A stretch of 64,000 nucleotides of DNA, taken from NCBI GenBank assembly GCA_021397835.1, contig JAJFZO010000609.1, positions 4,404,001-4,468,000 on the forward strand. Direction: 5' to 3'. The translations under genes were made by a program, and so were the position numbers. This document shows, in pieces, positions 35,333 through 47,067 of this stretch (its first letter is position 1; every line of letters starts with the position of its first letter). The notes beneath the pieces were generated by a model. It did no database searches, had not been told where the DNA came from, and was given only the letters and a program-made list of their open reading frames with translations. Source of the DNA: Moringa oleifera (Eukaryota; Streptophyta; Magnoliopsida; Brassicales; Moringaceae).

Positions 35333-37079
35333 CTTAGGTATATTATCTTTTTTAAATAAAAATTGTTGCCAAGTTTTAAAAATAAAAATTATTTTTTAAA
35401 ATTTATTGAATAATTTGCTTAATATATGTATAATTTGAAAAATAATTTAGTGAATGGTGCTCAAAATAAAGGCCCAATGATCCAACTCAAATAAAGAACT
35501 AATAGCCAACTCGATTAAATATTATATTAATCACATTAACTATCTTTTATGCAAATACTTTGTCTTCATATTGTTTATATTCTTTTCAAAATTTTGACTT
35601 ATTATGACTTAACTTTAGTTGTTAATCTTAAAATTTTTCTTATATTTTACTTTTGCTTCGTGACATAAGCTTTTGATATGACACTAGCAACGAGTTCTAA
35701 ATGACTCACTCGATGAGTTTGATCTATCCTAACTTCCAACAATTTCACTTGTATTTCCAATAAACTATTTTATGTATGATATTTTTTTCATATGTTTATC
35801 TCGCTTTTTTTTTTGAATTTTTTACTCTTTCTTCTTATTTTATTTTAGTTCTTTAGGTTTTTTCTAAAACTTTTTTAACATAATTTTTCATTTTATTGGG
35901 TATTTTTAATTTTTTTATTTTCTTTTGGTAACTTTATTTTCCTTGAATTTTTTTAGTTTATTTGATTTTTTGGATTTTTTATTTGCTTTTATTTTTCAAA
36001 ATAATTTTATGAACTTTTGTATTTTTGTATTTTTTTGTATTTTGTTATATTTTTTGTGTGTTTTTATTTTTTTAGTATTTTTTAGATTTTTTGAGTTTTT
36101 TTTTGCATTTTTTATGAAAAAAATTTAGATGATATCTTTATGATTACTGAAAAATAATTTTAAGTAATCTTATTTTTTTCTTTGATTCTAAGTAATAAAA
36201 ATATTAAGTTTAAATATATAAATAATTTTTATGATCGTACTTTTGACTACTTTAATTCAGCAAATAACAAATATTAAACCTTATTAAGTGTGCAATTTTG
36301 TTAGTTTATTTAGTTTTTAGCTTTTTTTATTTTTAATTCAGTTGATTTTTTGAATTTTATTTTATTTTTAATATATTTTTATTTATTTCTTTTAAATATT
36401 TTTTATTTTTATTTGTTTAGTGTTTTATTTATTATATTTTTATTATATTTTTCTTTAAAAGATCAAGACAAATCAAAATTATTTTTTAAATTTTTTCTAT
36501 TGAATATCTTGTCATTCTTGAATTGTTTTAAATTATTTTACATTATTTTTTGTCATTCGTTATTTCCATTTTTTTAAGTTTTTTAATCTTTTAATTTTTT
36601 AATTTCTTTACTTTTTGGATTTTATTTTATTAGATTTTTATTATATTATATTAGATTTTTATTTTTTATGATTTTTCTTGATATGTTTTTCTCCTTGTTT
36701 TCATATTTTATTTTATTTTATTTTTTACTATTTGTTTCCAACAAAATCTATTTTCTTGTTTTGCAAAGAGTTTTGCTTTGTTTTGTTTTTTTTTTTTACT
36801 ATTATCTTTTTTTTTAATATAGATTGTCATGATTTTGTTGAATTTTTTAAACTCTTTTTTTCTTACATATATATGTGTATACATATATAAATATATTATA
36901 ATTTTATTGTGCATTTTTAATTTCTGTCTCATATTTTCTTCTAGTAACCTTATTTTTCTTGGATTTTTTTTCTTGTATTTGATTTTCTTATATTTTTGAT
37001 TTTCTTTTCTTTTATTTTTTTATAAAAAGTGTCTCATGATTTTTATTTTTTAATTTTTTCTGAATTTTTGTCCTTTTCT
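35333..37079. other. AT-rich flank and T-rich tract, copy B
   Basis: Counterpart of 457-655 plus 1,442-2,976. The plus strand is overwhelmingly T in 35,765-37,079. Short hydrophobic frames (such as 35,925-36,128 and 36,350-36,577) reflect this composition and do not correspond to intact frames in copy A. Confidence 0.75.
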
Positions 37080-37757
37080 TTTGTGTTTTGTATTTTTTGT
37101 ATTTTGGACTTTTTGAGGTTTTTTGCATTTTTTTGAACAAAAATTGGATAATATCTTTATAACTACTAGGAAAATAATTTTATGTTATTTTTTTTTTACT
37201 TATCTCTTTCTCTTGCCTCCAAAGATATATGTTTTTTTTTTTAAATTATACATTTATAATTCTTTTGATATATATATATATATATATTACTTTTTTTTAC
37301 TATTTTTTGTTTCAAAAAAATCTTTTTTTGTTTTGATTGATTTATTGTTTTTATTTTTGGTGGATTTTTTTACTCATTTTTTCTATTTTCTTTTAGTAAC
37401 TTTAATTTTTTTAAATTTTTTCTTACATATATATATTATTATTTTTGAATATTTTTAATTTTTTACTCTTATTTTTTTTTATATAAACTATGATTTGCTA
37501 TAGTATGCTAATAAAATTAATATTCTTTATGCAATTATTATATAGTTCACTTCAAACGTTTGAAGAGTTTATAAGTTATCATTCAATAAGAAAGTTTCTT
37601 ATAAAAATAATAAATAAATAAATATTAAAATAAAAATATATATTTTTATTATTTTTATTAAGTTTATAAAATAAATTAAATCAATTTTATTTATCTGAGA
37701 TATTAAATCCAAAACTATGGATCTATTGCTCGAAAGAACTCAACTTTTTTTTTTTCA
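37080..37757. other. T-rich segment present only in copy B
   Basis: Between 'tttttgtccttttc' and 'cataaatctcatatctttgatt', which are adjacent in copy A near 2,976, copy B has about 675 extra bases. Its start ('tttttgaggttttttgcatttttttgaac') resembles 1,958-1,990 and 36,092-36,120, so it may be a partial duplication of the T-rich tract. A (TA)n run lies at 37,268-37,288. Confidence 0.65.
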
Positions 37758-38280
37758 TAAATCTCATATCTTTGATTAAATTCAAGTAAAATCAATTTTT
37801 AATTTTTTTTGGAATTAATATTTTCAAATTAAAATGGATATTTTCATTTTACTTTATACAATTGTTAATAAAGTATGCATGCTAGTGCTTACATGCTCAT
37901 ACATATAAAAATACATGTATACACATACATAAATATGTACATATTTTATACACTAAATCATAACATATATCATACATATCTCCCCGATTAAGCTCAGAAT
38001 TCTCAACATTTATATTCCACCAACTCCACATGTTAAAAAACCTTATAATTTCACATTTTCTTTTTCAACTCTCTTAAAATGCAAGGGTATAAAAAAACTT
38101 CAACACTTGGCGTGAAACTATTGGGTTAAACCACTGTGTTCAGTAAGGTAAACCAGAGAGGATAGTAATTTGGCCATATGAGCTGCGCACGTACACAGTA
38201 TGACTATAGTAGCCTTCCTCCTTGAACTTCACTTACATGCACGCAAAATGCACGCAAAAGCAACCTTGAACTTCTCCCTG
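37758..38280. other. Transition sequence, copy B
   Basis: Counterpart of 2,977-3,480, with (TA/CATA)n runs near 37,905-37,975 and the duplicated 'atgcacgcaaa'. No gene is recognised. Confidence 0.6.
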
Positions 38281-38283
38281 AAT

Positions 38284-38630
38284 TAGAAAGCCCCTGCTAT
38301 CCACGCCTATTGTAGTGCTTGATACGGGGATGTTTCTCTTCTTTCGTCGCAATCACGAGTGGAGAGAGATTAGTCTGCACAGAAGACCATGCCTCTCTCT
38401 TCCCCCTTTGTTTAGCGAATGTCAGGCCGTTCCTATGCAGGGAAGATGGCATGGCTTGAAGGATACTCAGCCCGAACCGGTGGGGAAAGGTCAGGTGCAC
38501 ACGCACGCGCAGGAACGTTTTCTTACCAATGGCAAATGCTCAACGCTGGACCACTGCCGTTATGTTGATTTTCAAAATTTAATGCTTATAACGGTAATAT
38601 GACCGTTGCGTGCTCATACTGTAAATTGCA
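38284..38630. other. GC-richer, nearly invariant block, copy B
   Basis: It matches 3,484-3,830 with apparently a single base change (serine to phenylalanine in the plus-strand 95-codon frame at 38,315-38,602). The minus-strand 69-codon frame (38,297-38,506) is also kept. Function unknown. Confidence 0.5.
38590..38607. promoter_or_regulatory. Inverted AACGGT pair (MSA/MYB-like), copy B
   Basis: Identical to the pair at 3,799-3,816: AACGGT, six-base loop, ACCGTT. Regulatory role is only suggested by motif resemblance. Confidence 0.25.
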
Positions 38631-38825
38631 TAGATTGGAAAAGAAATGAGAGATGCGTTAGAGAGGGAGAAATTTAGAGAGAAAGTTTGGGAGGAAAAAT
38701 CATAGGTAGAAATTTTGGAGAAATTTGACGATTATAACTCAAATTAATTTGTTAGTCTTTGAGAATGGGCTGTGCGATTTGGCAACTTGACCATGAAGGC
38801 GTTGATTAGTTGGGAGATCTTGTCT

Positions 38826-39112
38826 GGTATGTTCTTCTATGCTATATGGAGAGGATTTGAATGTTGTTATCTTAGAATTTAGTTTCTTAATTTGCTTGCT
38901 TAAGTGATTGAATTTGATTGTGCTTGATTAGAAAATTTTGATTACTGGTTAGAGAATGAAGCAGGGAAGGTTTTAGGGATAACGTGCTATATAAAGAGGA
39001 TATGAATTTTGTTATCTCAAAATTTGGTTGCTTAACTAATTGAATTTGACTGTGGTTGATTAGAAAATTTTGATTACTGGTTATAGAATGGAGTAGGGAA
39101 GGTTTTAAGGAT
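38826..39112. repeat. Minisatellite block 1, copy B
   Basis: About two units of the 145-bp type, in the same place relative to the MIGEIENR exon as in copy A. Confidence 0.8.
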
Positions 39113-39339
39113 AACGTTCTTCACTCATGAAGAGGGATTCCAGAAAGGACTCTTCAAGTGGAGGAATCTGTGATGCTCCAGATGTTTGCAAATGTTTGTA
39201 GCAGCATGATTGGTGAAATAGAGAATCGAACATCACATTTGCTTGCAGTAAGTGTTTGCCCGTTTCCCCTTCCTTTGACAGTATGAAGCTCACTTATATG
39301 GAGCACAATTTGTTTTAGATATGTGATTGCATTTCTCAG

Positions 39340-39600
39340 GTTGTGTATGACATCCAGGCTTTGTCTATTTACCAAGAGAAGATAGGCCAAGAAGAATTTT
39401 TAATATTTTATAGCATGCTAAGACTAAAGAGGCTGCTTCTCTTCTTCCTTACCAAATTAAGCATGGAAAAAGTTTGTATTTGAATTGCTCTTTATTTAGA
39501 TTTTACCCATTCAAAATTCACAGTAACTTCAGATCCTCACTGTTTTAATCTGTATCTTTTTGTGTAGATAAAGGCTGATGTTGAAACTCAAGGGGAATTT
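39340..39600 (+). repeat. First copy of duplicated intron and partial exon, copy B
   Basis: Repeated at 40,435-40,700, in the same way as 4,540-4,812 and 5,641-5,905 in copy A. The exon in this copy runs into minisatellite at about 39,603. Confidence 0.8.
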
Positions 39601-39602
39601 GT

Positions 39603-40160
39603 CTGGTATGTTCTTCTATGCTATATGGAGAGGATTTGGATGTTGTTATCTTAGAATTTGGTTTCTTAATTTGGTTGCTTAAGCGATTGAATTTGATTGT
39701 GCTTGATTACAAAATTTTGATTACTGGTTAGAGAATGGAGCAGGGAAGGTTTTAGGGATAATGTGCTATATGGAGAGGATATGAATGTTGTTGTTTCAGA
39801 ACTTGGTTGCTTAAGTAATTGAAATTGATTGTGCTTGATTAGAAAATTTTGATTACTTGATTATAGAATGAAACAGGGGAAGATTTTCCTATATAGAGAG
39901 GATTTGACAGAATTTGGTTTTTTAATTTGGTTGCTTTTAATTAATTGAATTTGATTGTGCTTGATTAGAAACTTTTGATTACTGATTATAGAATAGAGCA
40001 GGGGAAGGTTTTAAGGATAAAGAGAGGATTTGAATGTTGTTATCTCAAAATTTGGTTTCTAAACTTGATTGCTTAAGTAATTGAATTTGATTGTGCTTGA
40101 TTAGAAGCTTCTAATTATGGCTACAGAATGGAGTAGGGGAAGGTTTTAAGGATAATGGTG
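39603..40160. repeat. Minisatellite block 2, copy B
   Basis: Four or so degenerate 120-150 bp units, equivalent to 4,813-5,365. Confidence 0.8.
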
Positions 40161-42182
40161 GCCACCAAAAGGAGTTGATATTAATAGTACTGAGCAAACT
40201 GAGCAAGTTTACTAGAACCAAATTAGAAGTATATCTAGTTTGGAGAAAATCAAGCTCAATAAGCACTTGATTTCTGAGTGGAAAGTTGCCATTTCAGAAA
40301 TCCTGGACCATTTATTAAGGTCATACCACAGTGGCAAAGGTAAAGAAATCATCCTTAGCATTACAACTCACTTTTGATACATTGAGGACATTGTTGTATC
40401 CATCTTGAGTGGAATAAACCATTGTTTTGTCTGGTTTTGTATGACATCCAGGCTTTATCTCTTTACCAAGAGAAGACAGGCCAAGAAGAATTTTTAATAT
40501 TTTATAGCATGCTAGGACTAAAGAGGCTGCTTCTCTTCTTCCTTACCAAATTAAGCATGGAAAGAGTTTGTATTTGAATTGCTCTTTATTTAGATTTTAC
40601 CCATTCAAAGTTCACAGTAACTTCAGATCCTCACTGTTTTTGATCTGTATCTTTTTGTGTAGATAAAGGCTGATGTTGAAACTCGAGGGGGATTTGTGAA
40701 CTCACTAATAACAGAGGTCAATAATGCAGATTGTCAAAACATTGAAGATGTTGTGGAATTTGTGGAGTGGCTTGATGATGAACTTTGCTTTCTGGTAAGT
40801 TGTATATTTGTTTGCAGATGTCCTGAAGACAATTAAACTGATTGCTGTAGTACATTTGTTTATAAGTTGGCATGCCAAATATGTTAACATGGTCTAATGA
40901 CATAAAAATTTGAGCTTCATGCTTGCTTGAGTTTTCTAGAGATGATTGTACTATTTTGTGAAAATCACTGCAGTTTTCTTGTGGTCCTCATTTTGGTTGA
41001 ATCCGTGTGACGGTGGATGAAAGGGCAGTGCTAAAGCTCTTTGATTGGCCAGAGAAGAAGGCAGACACTTTGAGAGAAGCAGCATTCAGATACAGAGATT
41101 TAAAGAAATTGGAATATGAAGTTTCTTACTGCAAGGATGACCCAAGAATGCCTTGTGATATTGCACTTACAAAAATGGTTGCTTCACCTGAGAAGTAAGA
41201 ACCTAATACTATTGTAACATTACTTTTTCCCTTTTTTCCCCTTTATAATCTCTGAAAACCAATCTTCACAAGTTTTAAGTGCATAAAAGTTTTATTCGCA
41301 TTGACAGGATGGAACGTACTGTCTACAACCCCCTCAGAGACTCCTTGATGCACAACTGCAAGGAATTTCAAATCCCCACAGATTGGATGCTTGACAATGG
41401 GATGATTAGCAAGGTGAGATGATGCTTTCTAATTTCTTGGCATGACATGTTAAAGCATGAGCATAGGAAGTATTGCTACACTTTCAGAACATGAAATAAC
41501 TCTACATCATATTTGAGTTTGTTCGAGTCATTTCTCCCATGAAGAAACACTGACTTGGCTGTACAGAGGATGCTTCATGTAGCTTGTTATCCACTTAAGG
41601 TTGAAATTCAAAAATTGAAACTGCACATTATATTTTTTTCTTTGCTATGCATGCTTCCACTAGGTCTTATATGAAAAGGTATCAGAATAAGCTAGAAAGT
41701 TTCAGACAGTGATAGAGGGCAAAAAAGAAAGACATGTTAATTCATAAACAAACTACAACTGCCTTAGCTTTAATGAAGTCTTGGATGTTATCTGCAGCGA
41801 TTCAACAATACCTGGTTTCTCTAGGAAGTGATGGATCTCTCCAGATGTGCATAGAAAAAAGTCATAAGTCAATTTGTCAACTTACCATTTACTGGTTAGC
41901 TTTAGCTGCTCTGTAGTGCCAAGATACAAATTCTTCAGGTTACTCACTGTTTTATTTTTCTTTTATTTTTCCTGGTAGCCTCCAACACTCCTAGAGCATG
42001 TTTGTTTTAACTTGGTGTAAGACTTGACCACTATATGCTGCAGATTAAGTTTGGTTCAGTCAAATTGGCAAAGAAGTACATGAAGAGGGTAGCTATTGAA
42101 CTTCAATCGATGGCCACAACAGAGAGATCCTTCCATGGATTATATGCTGCTTCAAGGTATAAGATTTGCTTTCAGAATTCAT

Positions 42183-42295
42183 CATGTTAGTAGCGGTAGC
42201 AGTTTTGATGCTATAGGCAGTGGCAGTAGCAGTTTAGATGGGGTAGCGGTAGCCATCGAAGTAGCAGTTTAGATGGAGTAGCAGTTTAGATACGC
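42183..42295. repeat. AGCAGT-rich tract 1, copy B
   Basis: Follows the last CHUP1-like exon by about 27 bp; counterpart of 7,346-7,455. Confidence 0.75.
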
Positions 42296-42534
42296 ATCTT
42301 ATTTTCTAATTAGAATCAGCATCTAGAGTTTCAGCCACTTTGTGATCAGAGTTGAGATATTGCAGCATTGCATAACCGTAAGTGGAGTATCGAGAGAAGG
42401 CACCCAAAAGGCTGATTCTTTTTCTTGATATTGAATTTAGATTTGGTTATTCTAGACAATGTTTTTCTTATTTTGATATTCATTTTTATGGAATTCAAGT
42501 TACATCTCCAACATGGGTGGCTTTTATGTGGCAG

Positions 42535-42731
42535 AAAAAATCTCTTTCTCATTTGGAGCTCCAGGAGTGAGTAATATTATCGCTGCTGTACCATGTGTTC
42601 TCTTAACAGAGTATGTTACGAAGTTCTATTACTGTCAACCCAAGGTAACTTTTTCGATTGCTCTCCTAAAAAAGTTCAAGATGGGTTTCACTTATGGCCT
42701 CTTTCTCGATGCTTCTAAGCTTGCTAGCTAG
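42535..42731 (+). pseudogene. Ycf20-like 3' gene fragment B1
   Basis: After 'tgtggcag' the frame reads ISFSFGAPGVSNIIAAVPCV, then LLTEYVTKFYYCQPKVTFSI, ending GFTYGLFLDASKLAS and a stop. It is open throughout its homologous part, with leucine to proline in the first helix and phenylalanine to serine in the usual DAFKL(A/G)S ending. It lacks the N-terminal half of a Ycf20-like protein. Counterpart of A1. Confidence 0.82.
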
Positions 42732-43094
42732 TTATGCATTGAAAAAACTCTTCAACTATTACATTCTTTTGAGCAGCATGCTCTTTGCTAGGAGGAATAT
42801 CTCTGTCAACTTGCGATGATTTCTATAAGATCTCTGTGTTGGATCCTCTATAGAGATTTTTTCTGTAAAATCTATCTTGACTACTCTATAACCCTGTAAA
42901 ATCTATCTTGACTTCTCTACTTAGATGTTTTTTATAAAATTCCACCAGATAAATTTGTTGGCTATTTCGAATTGTACATTTTCTGAACTTTTACTTCTTA
43001 TTCTTGATATTCATTTTTGATTTTCTACTGATCTTCTTGATTGCCTCATCATTTCCTTATTCTTCTTCTATGTTACTTTCTTCTCATGTTACAG

Positions 43095-43115
43095 TGGTTC
43101 GGCGATGATGGAAAG
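43095..43115 (+). pseudogene. AAA ATPase exon fragment B1 (remnant)
   Basis: Only the first 21 bases (WFGDDGK) remain after an intact acceptor 'ttacag'. The sequence then jumps into an AGCAGT tract, deleting about 185 bp that are present in copy A at 8,287-8,475. Confidence 0.6.
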
Positions 43116-43250
43116 TAGTACAGCAGCAGTAGTATTGTAGTAGGAGTATAGCAATTGCTGTTTAAATGCAGTTGGCAGTAGCACTAGCAGTATACATGGG
43201 GCAGCAGTAGCCATCACAATACCAGCTTAGATGGAGTAGCAGTATAAATA
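43116..43250. repeat. AGCAGT-rich tract 2, copy B
   Basis: Joined directly to the truncated AAA exon; the tract itself matches 8,475-8,610. Confidence 0.75.
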
Positions 43251-43486
43251 TGATCCTATTTTCTAAGTAGAGTCAGCATCTAGAGGTTCAGCTACTCTGT
43301 AATCAGAATAAAAATATTGCAGCATTGCATAAAGTGGAGTACCTAGAAAAAGCATCCGAAGGTTGATTCTTTTTCTTGATACATAATTTTGATTTTGTTA
43401 TTCTGTACAATATTTTTCTTATTTTTAATATTCATTTCTACGGAATTCATGTTACATCTCCCTGTTAGGTGGCTTTTCTGTAGTAG

Positions 43487-43642
43487 AAAAAATCTGTCAT
43501 TTGGAGCTCTAGGAGTAACTGATATTATTGTTGCTGTATTATGTGTTCTCCTAAGGTAACTTTTCCTATTGCTCTCCTAAAAAACTTCAAGATGGGTTTC
43601 ACTTATGGCCTCTTTACCAATGCTTTTAAGCTTGCTAGTTAG
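43487..43642 (+). pseudogene. Ycf20-like 3' gene fragment B2 (internally deleted)
   Basis: It reads GVTDIIVAVLCVLL, then lacks the same 37 nt as A2, then continues to NFKMGFTYGLFTNAFKLAS and a stop in another frame. Confidence 0.8.
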
Positions 43643-43998
43643 TTATACGTGAAAAAATTCTTCAACTTTTACATTCTTTTGAGCAGCATGCTCTTTACTG
43701 GGAGGAATATCTATATCAACTTGTCTATGGAGATGATTTTTTAAAAATTTCTGTATTGGATCCTCTATAGAGATTTTTTCCGTAAAATCTATCTTCACTA
43801 TTCTACAACCCTGACTCTGTGAATCTATCTTGACTTCTCTACATAGACATTTTTTATTAAATTCCACGTGATATATTTGTTGGCTATTTTGAGCGTGAAC
43901 TTTTGTTTCTTGTTCTTGATATTCATCTTTGACTTTTTGCTGATCTTTTTTTATTGCCTCATCATTTCCTTGTTTGTTACTTTCTTCAGATGTTACAG

Positions 43999-44079
43999 TG
44001 GTTTGGAGATGGTGGAAAGCTCAAAAGACTTTTATGCTTTGCTAGCAAGCTAGCCCTTGTCAGTATATTTGTTGATGAG
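43999..44079 (+). pseudogene. AAA ATPase Walker-B exon fragment B2
   Basis: Intact acceptor, WFGDGGKLKRL, then after a small shift ASKLALVSIFVDE and donor GTGAGT. The Walker B aspartate and glutamate codons are kept. Confidence 0.62.
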
Positions 44080-44137
44080 GTGAGTCACTCCCATGAAACA
44101 TGACCTGCACTAAGTATCTTAGCTGCATTTATACATC

Positions 44138-44405
44138 TGTATAGCAGTATGGCAGTATACGAGTGTAAGAGCAGCAATAATATAGTAGCATAGCTTTAGC
44201 ATGATAGCAATACAGCAGTGAGTATAGCAATAGGAGTATAGCAGTTGCAGTTTAGATGCTGTAGGTAATAGCAATAGTAATTTAGATGCAGTACGTAATA
44301 GCAGCAGCAGTAGCAGTTTAGATGGGGGTAGTGGCAGTAGCAGTTTAGATGGGGTAGCAACAGCCATTGCAGCAGCAGTTTAGATGGACTAGCAGTTTAG
44401 ATATG
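44138..44405. repeat. AGCAGT-rich tract 3, copy B
   Basis: The longest of the tracts, with several 'gcagtagcagtttagatggg' phrases in tandem near 44,300-44,350. Confidence 0.75.
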
Positions 44406-44644
44406 CATTCTATTTTCTAATTAGAGTCAGCATCTAGAGGTTCAGGTACTTTATGATCAGAATGGAAATATTGCATCATTGCATAGCCGTGAGTGGAGTA
44501 TTTAGAGAAGGCACCCGAAGGTTAATTCTTTTTTTTAATACATAATTTTGATTTTGTTATTTTGCACAATGTTTTTCTTATTTTAATATTCCTGTCTAAG
44601 GAATTCAAATTACATCTCATTCTTGGGTGGCTTTTCTGTAGCAG

Positions 44645-44839
44645 AAATAATCTTTGTCATTTAAATCTCTAGGAGTAAGTGATATTATCGCTGGTGTATT
44701 ATGTATTTTTCTGACAGAGTATGTTGCCAGGTTCTATTACAGTCGACCCAAGGTAACTTTTCTTATTGCTCTTCGAAAAAACTTTAAAATGGGTTTTACT
44801 TATGGCCTCTTTATCGATGCTTTTAAGGTTGCTAGTTAG
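44645..44839 (+). pseudogene. Ycf20-like 3' gene fragment B3
   Basis: It reads LGVSDIIAGVLCIFLTEYVA, then RFYYSRPKVTFLIALRKNFK and MGFTYGLFIDAFKVAS plus stop. This is the copy closest to a family consensus (YYSRPKVTF). The upstream half is absent and an in-frame start exists only at 44,654. No counterpart in copy A. Confidence 0.82.
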
Positions 44840-45185
44840 TTGTGCCTGAAAAAACTCTTTAATAGTTACATTCTTTTGAGCAACATGCTTTTTGCTGGGA
44901 GGGACATCTCTGTCAACTTGTCTATGGAGATGATTTCTATATTTTTTCTGTAAAATTTATCTTGACTACTCTGCAGTCGATATTTTGTAAAATCTATCTT
45001 GACTTCTCTACATTGATGTTTTTCGTAAAATTCCACCACATATATTTGCTGGCTATTTTGAGCCTTATCTTTTCTGAACTTTTGTTTCTTATTCTAGGTA
45101 TTCAAATTTGACTTTCTGCCGATCTTCTTGAATTCCTCATCATTTCCTTGTTCTTCTTCTTTGTTACTTTCTTCACATCTTACAG

Positions 45186-45267
45186 TAGTTTGGAGATGCT
45201 GGAAAGCTTAAAAGACTCTTTTTTCCTTTGCCAGCAAGCTAACCCTGTCATTATATTTGTTGATTAG
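45186..45267 (+). pseudogene. AAA ATPase Walker-B exon fragment B3
   Basis: After 'cttacag' it begins with TAG in place of the tryptophan codon, then FGDAGKLKRLF. The IFVDE end is changed to IFVD followed by TAG before donor GTAAGT. No counterpart in copy A. Confidence 0.58.
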
Positions 45268-45314
45268 GTAAGTCTCTTATGTGAAAACATGTGTTTTAGC
45301 TGCATTTTATATAT

Positions 45315-45485
45315 CAATATAGCAGTGTGGTGGTATCACAGTGTAACATCAGTAGTGTAGCAGCTTAGCTGTGGCAAGATAGTAATACAACAGTAGCAAT
45401 ATAGTAGTAGGAGTATAGCATTTGCAGGTTTAGATGCAGAGGAGGTAGTAGCAGTAATAGTTTGATGCAGTAGCAGTTTAGATGG
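45315..45485. repeat. AGCAGT-rich tract 4, copy B
   Basis: Shorter and more degenerate than the others. The usual 'ctaattagagtcagcatctag' phrase after the tract is missing in this cassette. Confidence 0.7.
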
Positions 45486-45689
45486 TTAAGCTACTCTATG
45501 ATCAGAATGGAAATATTATAGCATTACATAACAGTGAATGAAGTATCGAGAGAAGGCACCCAAAGGTTGATTCTTTTTCTTGATGCCGAATTTAGATTTG
45601 ATTATTTTGTACAATGTATTTCTTATTTTAATATTCATTATTATGAAATTCAAGTTACATCTCCTTGTTGGGTGGCTTTCATATGGTAG

Positions 45690-45884
45690 AAAAAAATCTG
45701 TCGTTTGGAGCTCTGGGAGTCAGTGATATCATCGCTGCTGTATTATATGTTCTCCTAATACAGTATGTTACAAAGTTCTATTACAGTCAACCAAAGGTAA
45801 CTTTTCCTATTGCTCTCATATAAAAATTCAAGATGGTTTTTACTTATGGCTTTTTTATTGAATGCTTTTAAGCATGCTAGTTAG
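45690..45884 (+). pseudogene. Ycf20-like 3' gene fragment B4 (stop and frameshift)
   Basis: It reads LGVSDIIAAVLYVLLIQYVT and KFYYSQPKVTFPIALI, then an in-frame TAA precedes KFKMVFTYG. A base gained in 'ttttttattgaatgc' shifts the ending. No counterpart in copy A. Confidence 0.8.
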
Positions 45885-46265
45885 TTATGCTTGAGAAAAC
45901 TCTTCAACTGTTACTTTCTTTTGAGCAGCATGCTCTTTGTTGGGTGGAATATCTATGTCTACTTGTTTATGGAGATGATTTCTCTAAAATCTCTGTGTTG
46001 GATCCCTTATGAATTTTTTTTTTTTTTTTGCAAACTCTATCTTGACTACTTTACACCTATGACTTTGTAAAATTTACGTTGACTTCTCTACATAGATGTT
46101 TTTCAAAAAATTTCACCAGATATATTTTATGGCTATTTCGAACCATACATTTTTTGAACTTTTGTTTCTTATTCTTGATATTCATTTTTGACTTTCTGCT
46201 AATCTTTTTGATTGCCTCATCATTTCCTTATTCTTCTTTTATGTTACTTTTCTCACATGTTACAG

Positions 46266-46354
46266 TGGTTTGGAGATGGTGAAAAGCTCAAAAGGCTTTT
46301 TTTTGCTTTGCCAGCAAGCTAGCCCTAGCCCTTGTCTATATATTTGTTGATGAG
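46266..46354 (+). pseudogene. AAA ATPase Walker-B exon fragment B4
   Basis: Intact acceptor, WFGDGEKLKRLF, the best match to the family WFG(D/E)GEK start. It then has a 6-bp tandem duplication 'agccctagccct' and ends FVDE with donor GTGAGT. Confidence 0.65.
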
Positions 46355-46417
46355 GTGAGTCACTCTTGTGAAACATGACCTGCGGTAAGTGTTTGAGTTG
46401 CATTTCATACATGTGTA

Positions 46418-46632
46418 TAGCAGTATGGCAGTTTACCAGTGTAGCAGCAGTAGCAGTATAGTAGCATAGCTTTAGCAGGATAGGAGTACAGTAGTGGCAG
46501 TACAGCAATAGGAGTATAACAGTCGCAGTTTAGATGTTGTAGGCAGTAGTAGTAGTAGTAATTTAAATGCAATAGGCAGTAGGACAACAGTAGCCATTAC
46601 AGTAACAGTTTAGATGGAGTAGCAGTTTAGAT
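46418..46632. repeat. AGCAGT-rich tract 5, copy B
   Basis: Counterpart of 9,490-9,715 in copy A by order of variant phrases. Confidence 0.75.
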
Positions 46633-46876
46633 ATGCATCCTACTTTCTAATTAGAGTCAGCGTTTATAGGTTACCTTACTCAGTGATCAGAATGGAAATA
46701 TTGCAGCATTGCATAACCGTAAGTTAAGCATCATGAGAAAGCACCCGAAGGTTAATTTTTTTTTCTTGACAATGAATTTAGAATTTGGTTATTCTTTAAA
46801 ATGTTTTTCCTATTTTAATATCCATTTCTATGGAATTCAAGTAACATCTATTTGTTTGGTGGCTTTTATGTGGCAG

Positions 46877-47067
46877 AAAAAATCTCTTTCTCATTGGAGC
46901 TGCTAGTGATATTATCGCCGTTGAACTATGTGTTTTCCTAATAGAGTATATTACAAAGTTTTATTATTGTCGACCCAAGGTAACTTTTTTCTATTGCTCT
47001 CCTAAAAAACTTCAAGATGGGTTTCACTTATGGCCTCTTTATCAATGCTTTTAAGCTTGCTAGTTAG
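46877..47067 (+). pseudogene. Ycf20-like 3' gene fragment B5
   Basis: It reads SDIIAVELCVFLIEYITKFY and on to YCRPKV, with small deletions in the SFGA stretch and an extended T run after KV that shifts the frame as in A3. The ending NFKMGFTYGLFINAFKLAS is preserved in the other frame. Counterpart of A3; the array begins about 32 bp later. Confidence 0.82.

Larger units (their letters stand above)
39127..42156 (+). pseudogene. CHUP1/IPGA1-family gene fragment, copy B (disrupted)
   Basis: Same exon order as copy A: 39,200-39,247 (SSMIGEIENRTSHLLA); truncated IKADVETQGEFV from about 39,568; 40,663-40,794 (132 nt, IKADVETRGGFVNSLITEV to WLDDELCFL); 41,013-41,194 (VDERAVLKLFDWPEKKADTL to VASPEK); 41,308-41,413 (MERTVYNPLRDSLMHNCKEF to NGMISK, with a canonical GTGAGA donor); 42,044-42,156 (IKFGSVKLAKKYMKRVAIEL and on to GLYAASR). 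The last exon is open here, unlike copy A. The CG in place of AG before VDERAV is shared with A. VVEFVEWLDD replaces the family-like VVAFVKWLDD of A. The N-terminal coiled-coil part and the final exon are missing. A 46-bp stretch near 41,770-41,815 is absent from copy A. Confidence 0.88.
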
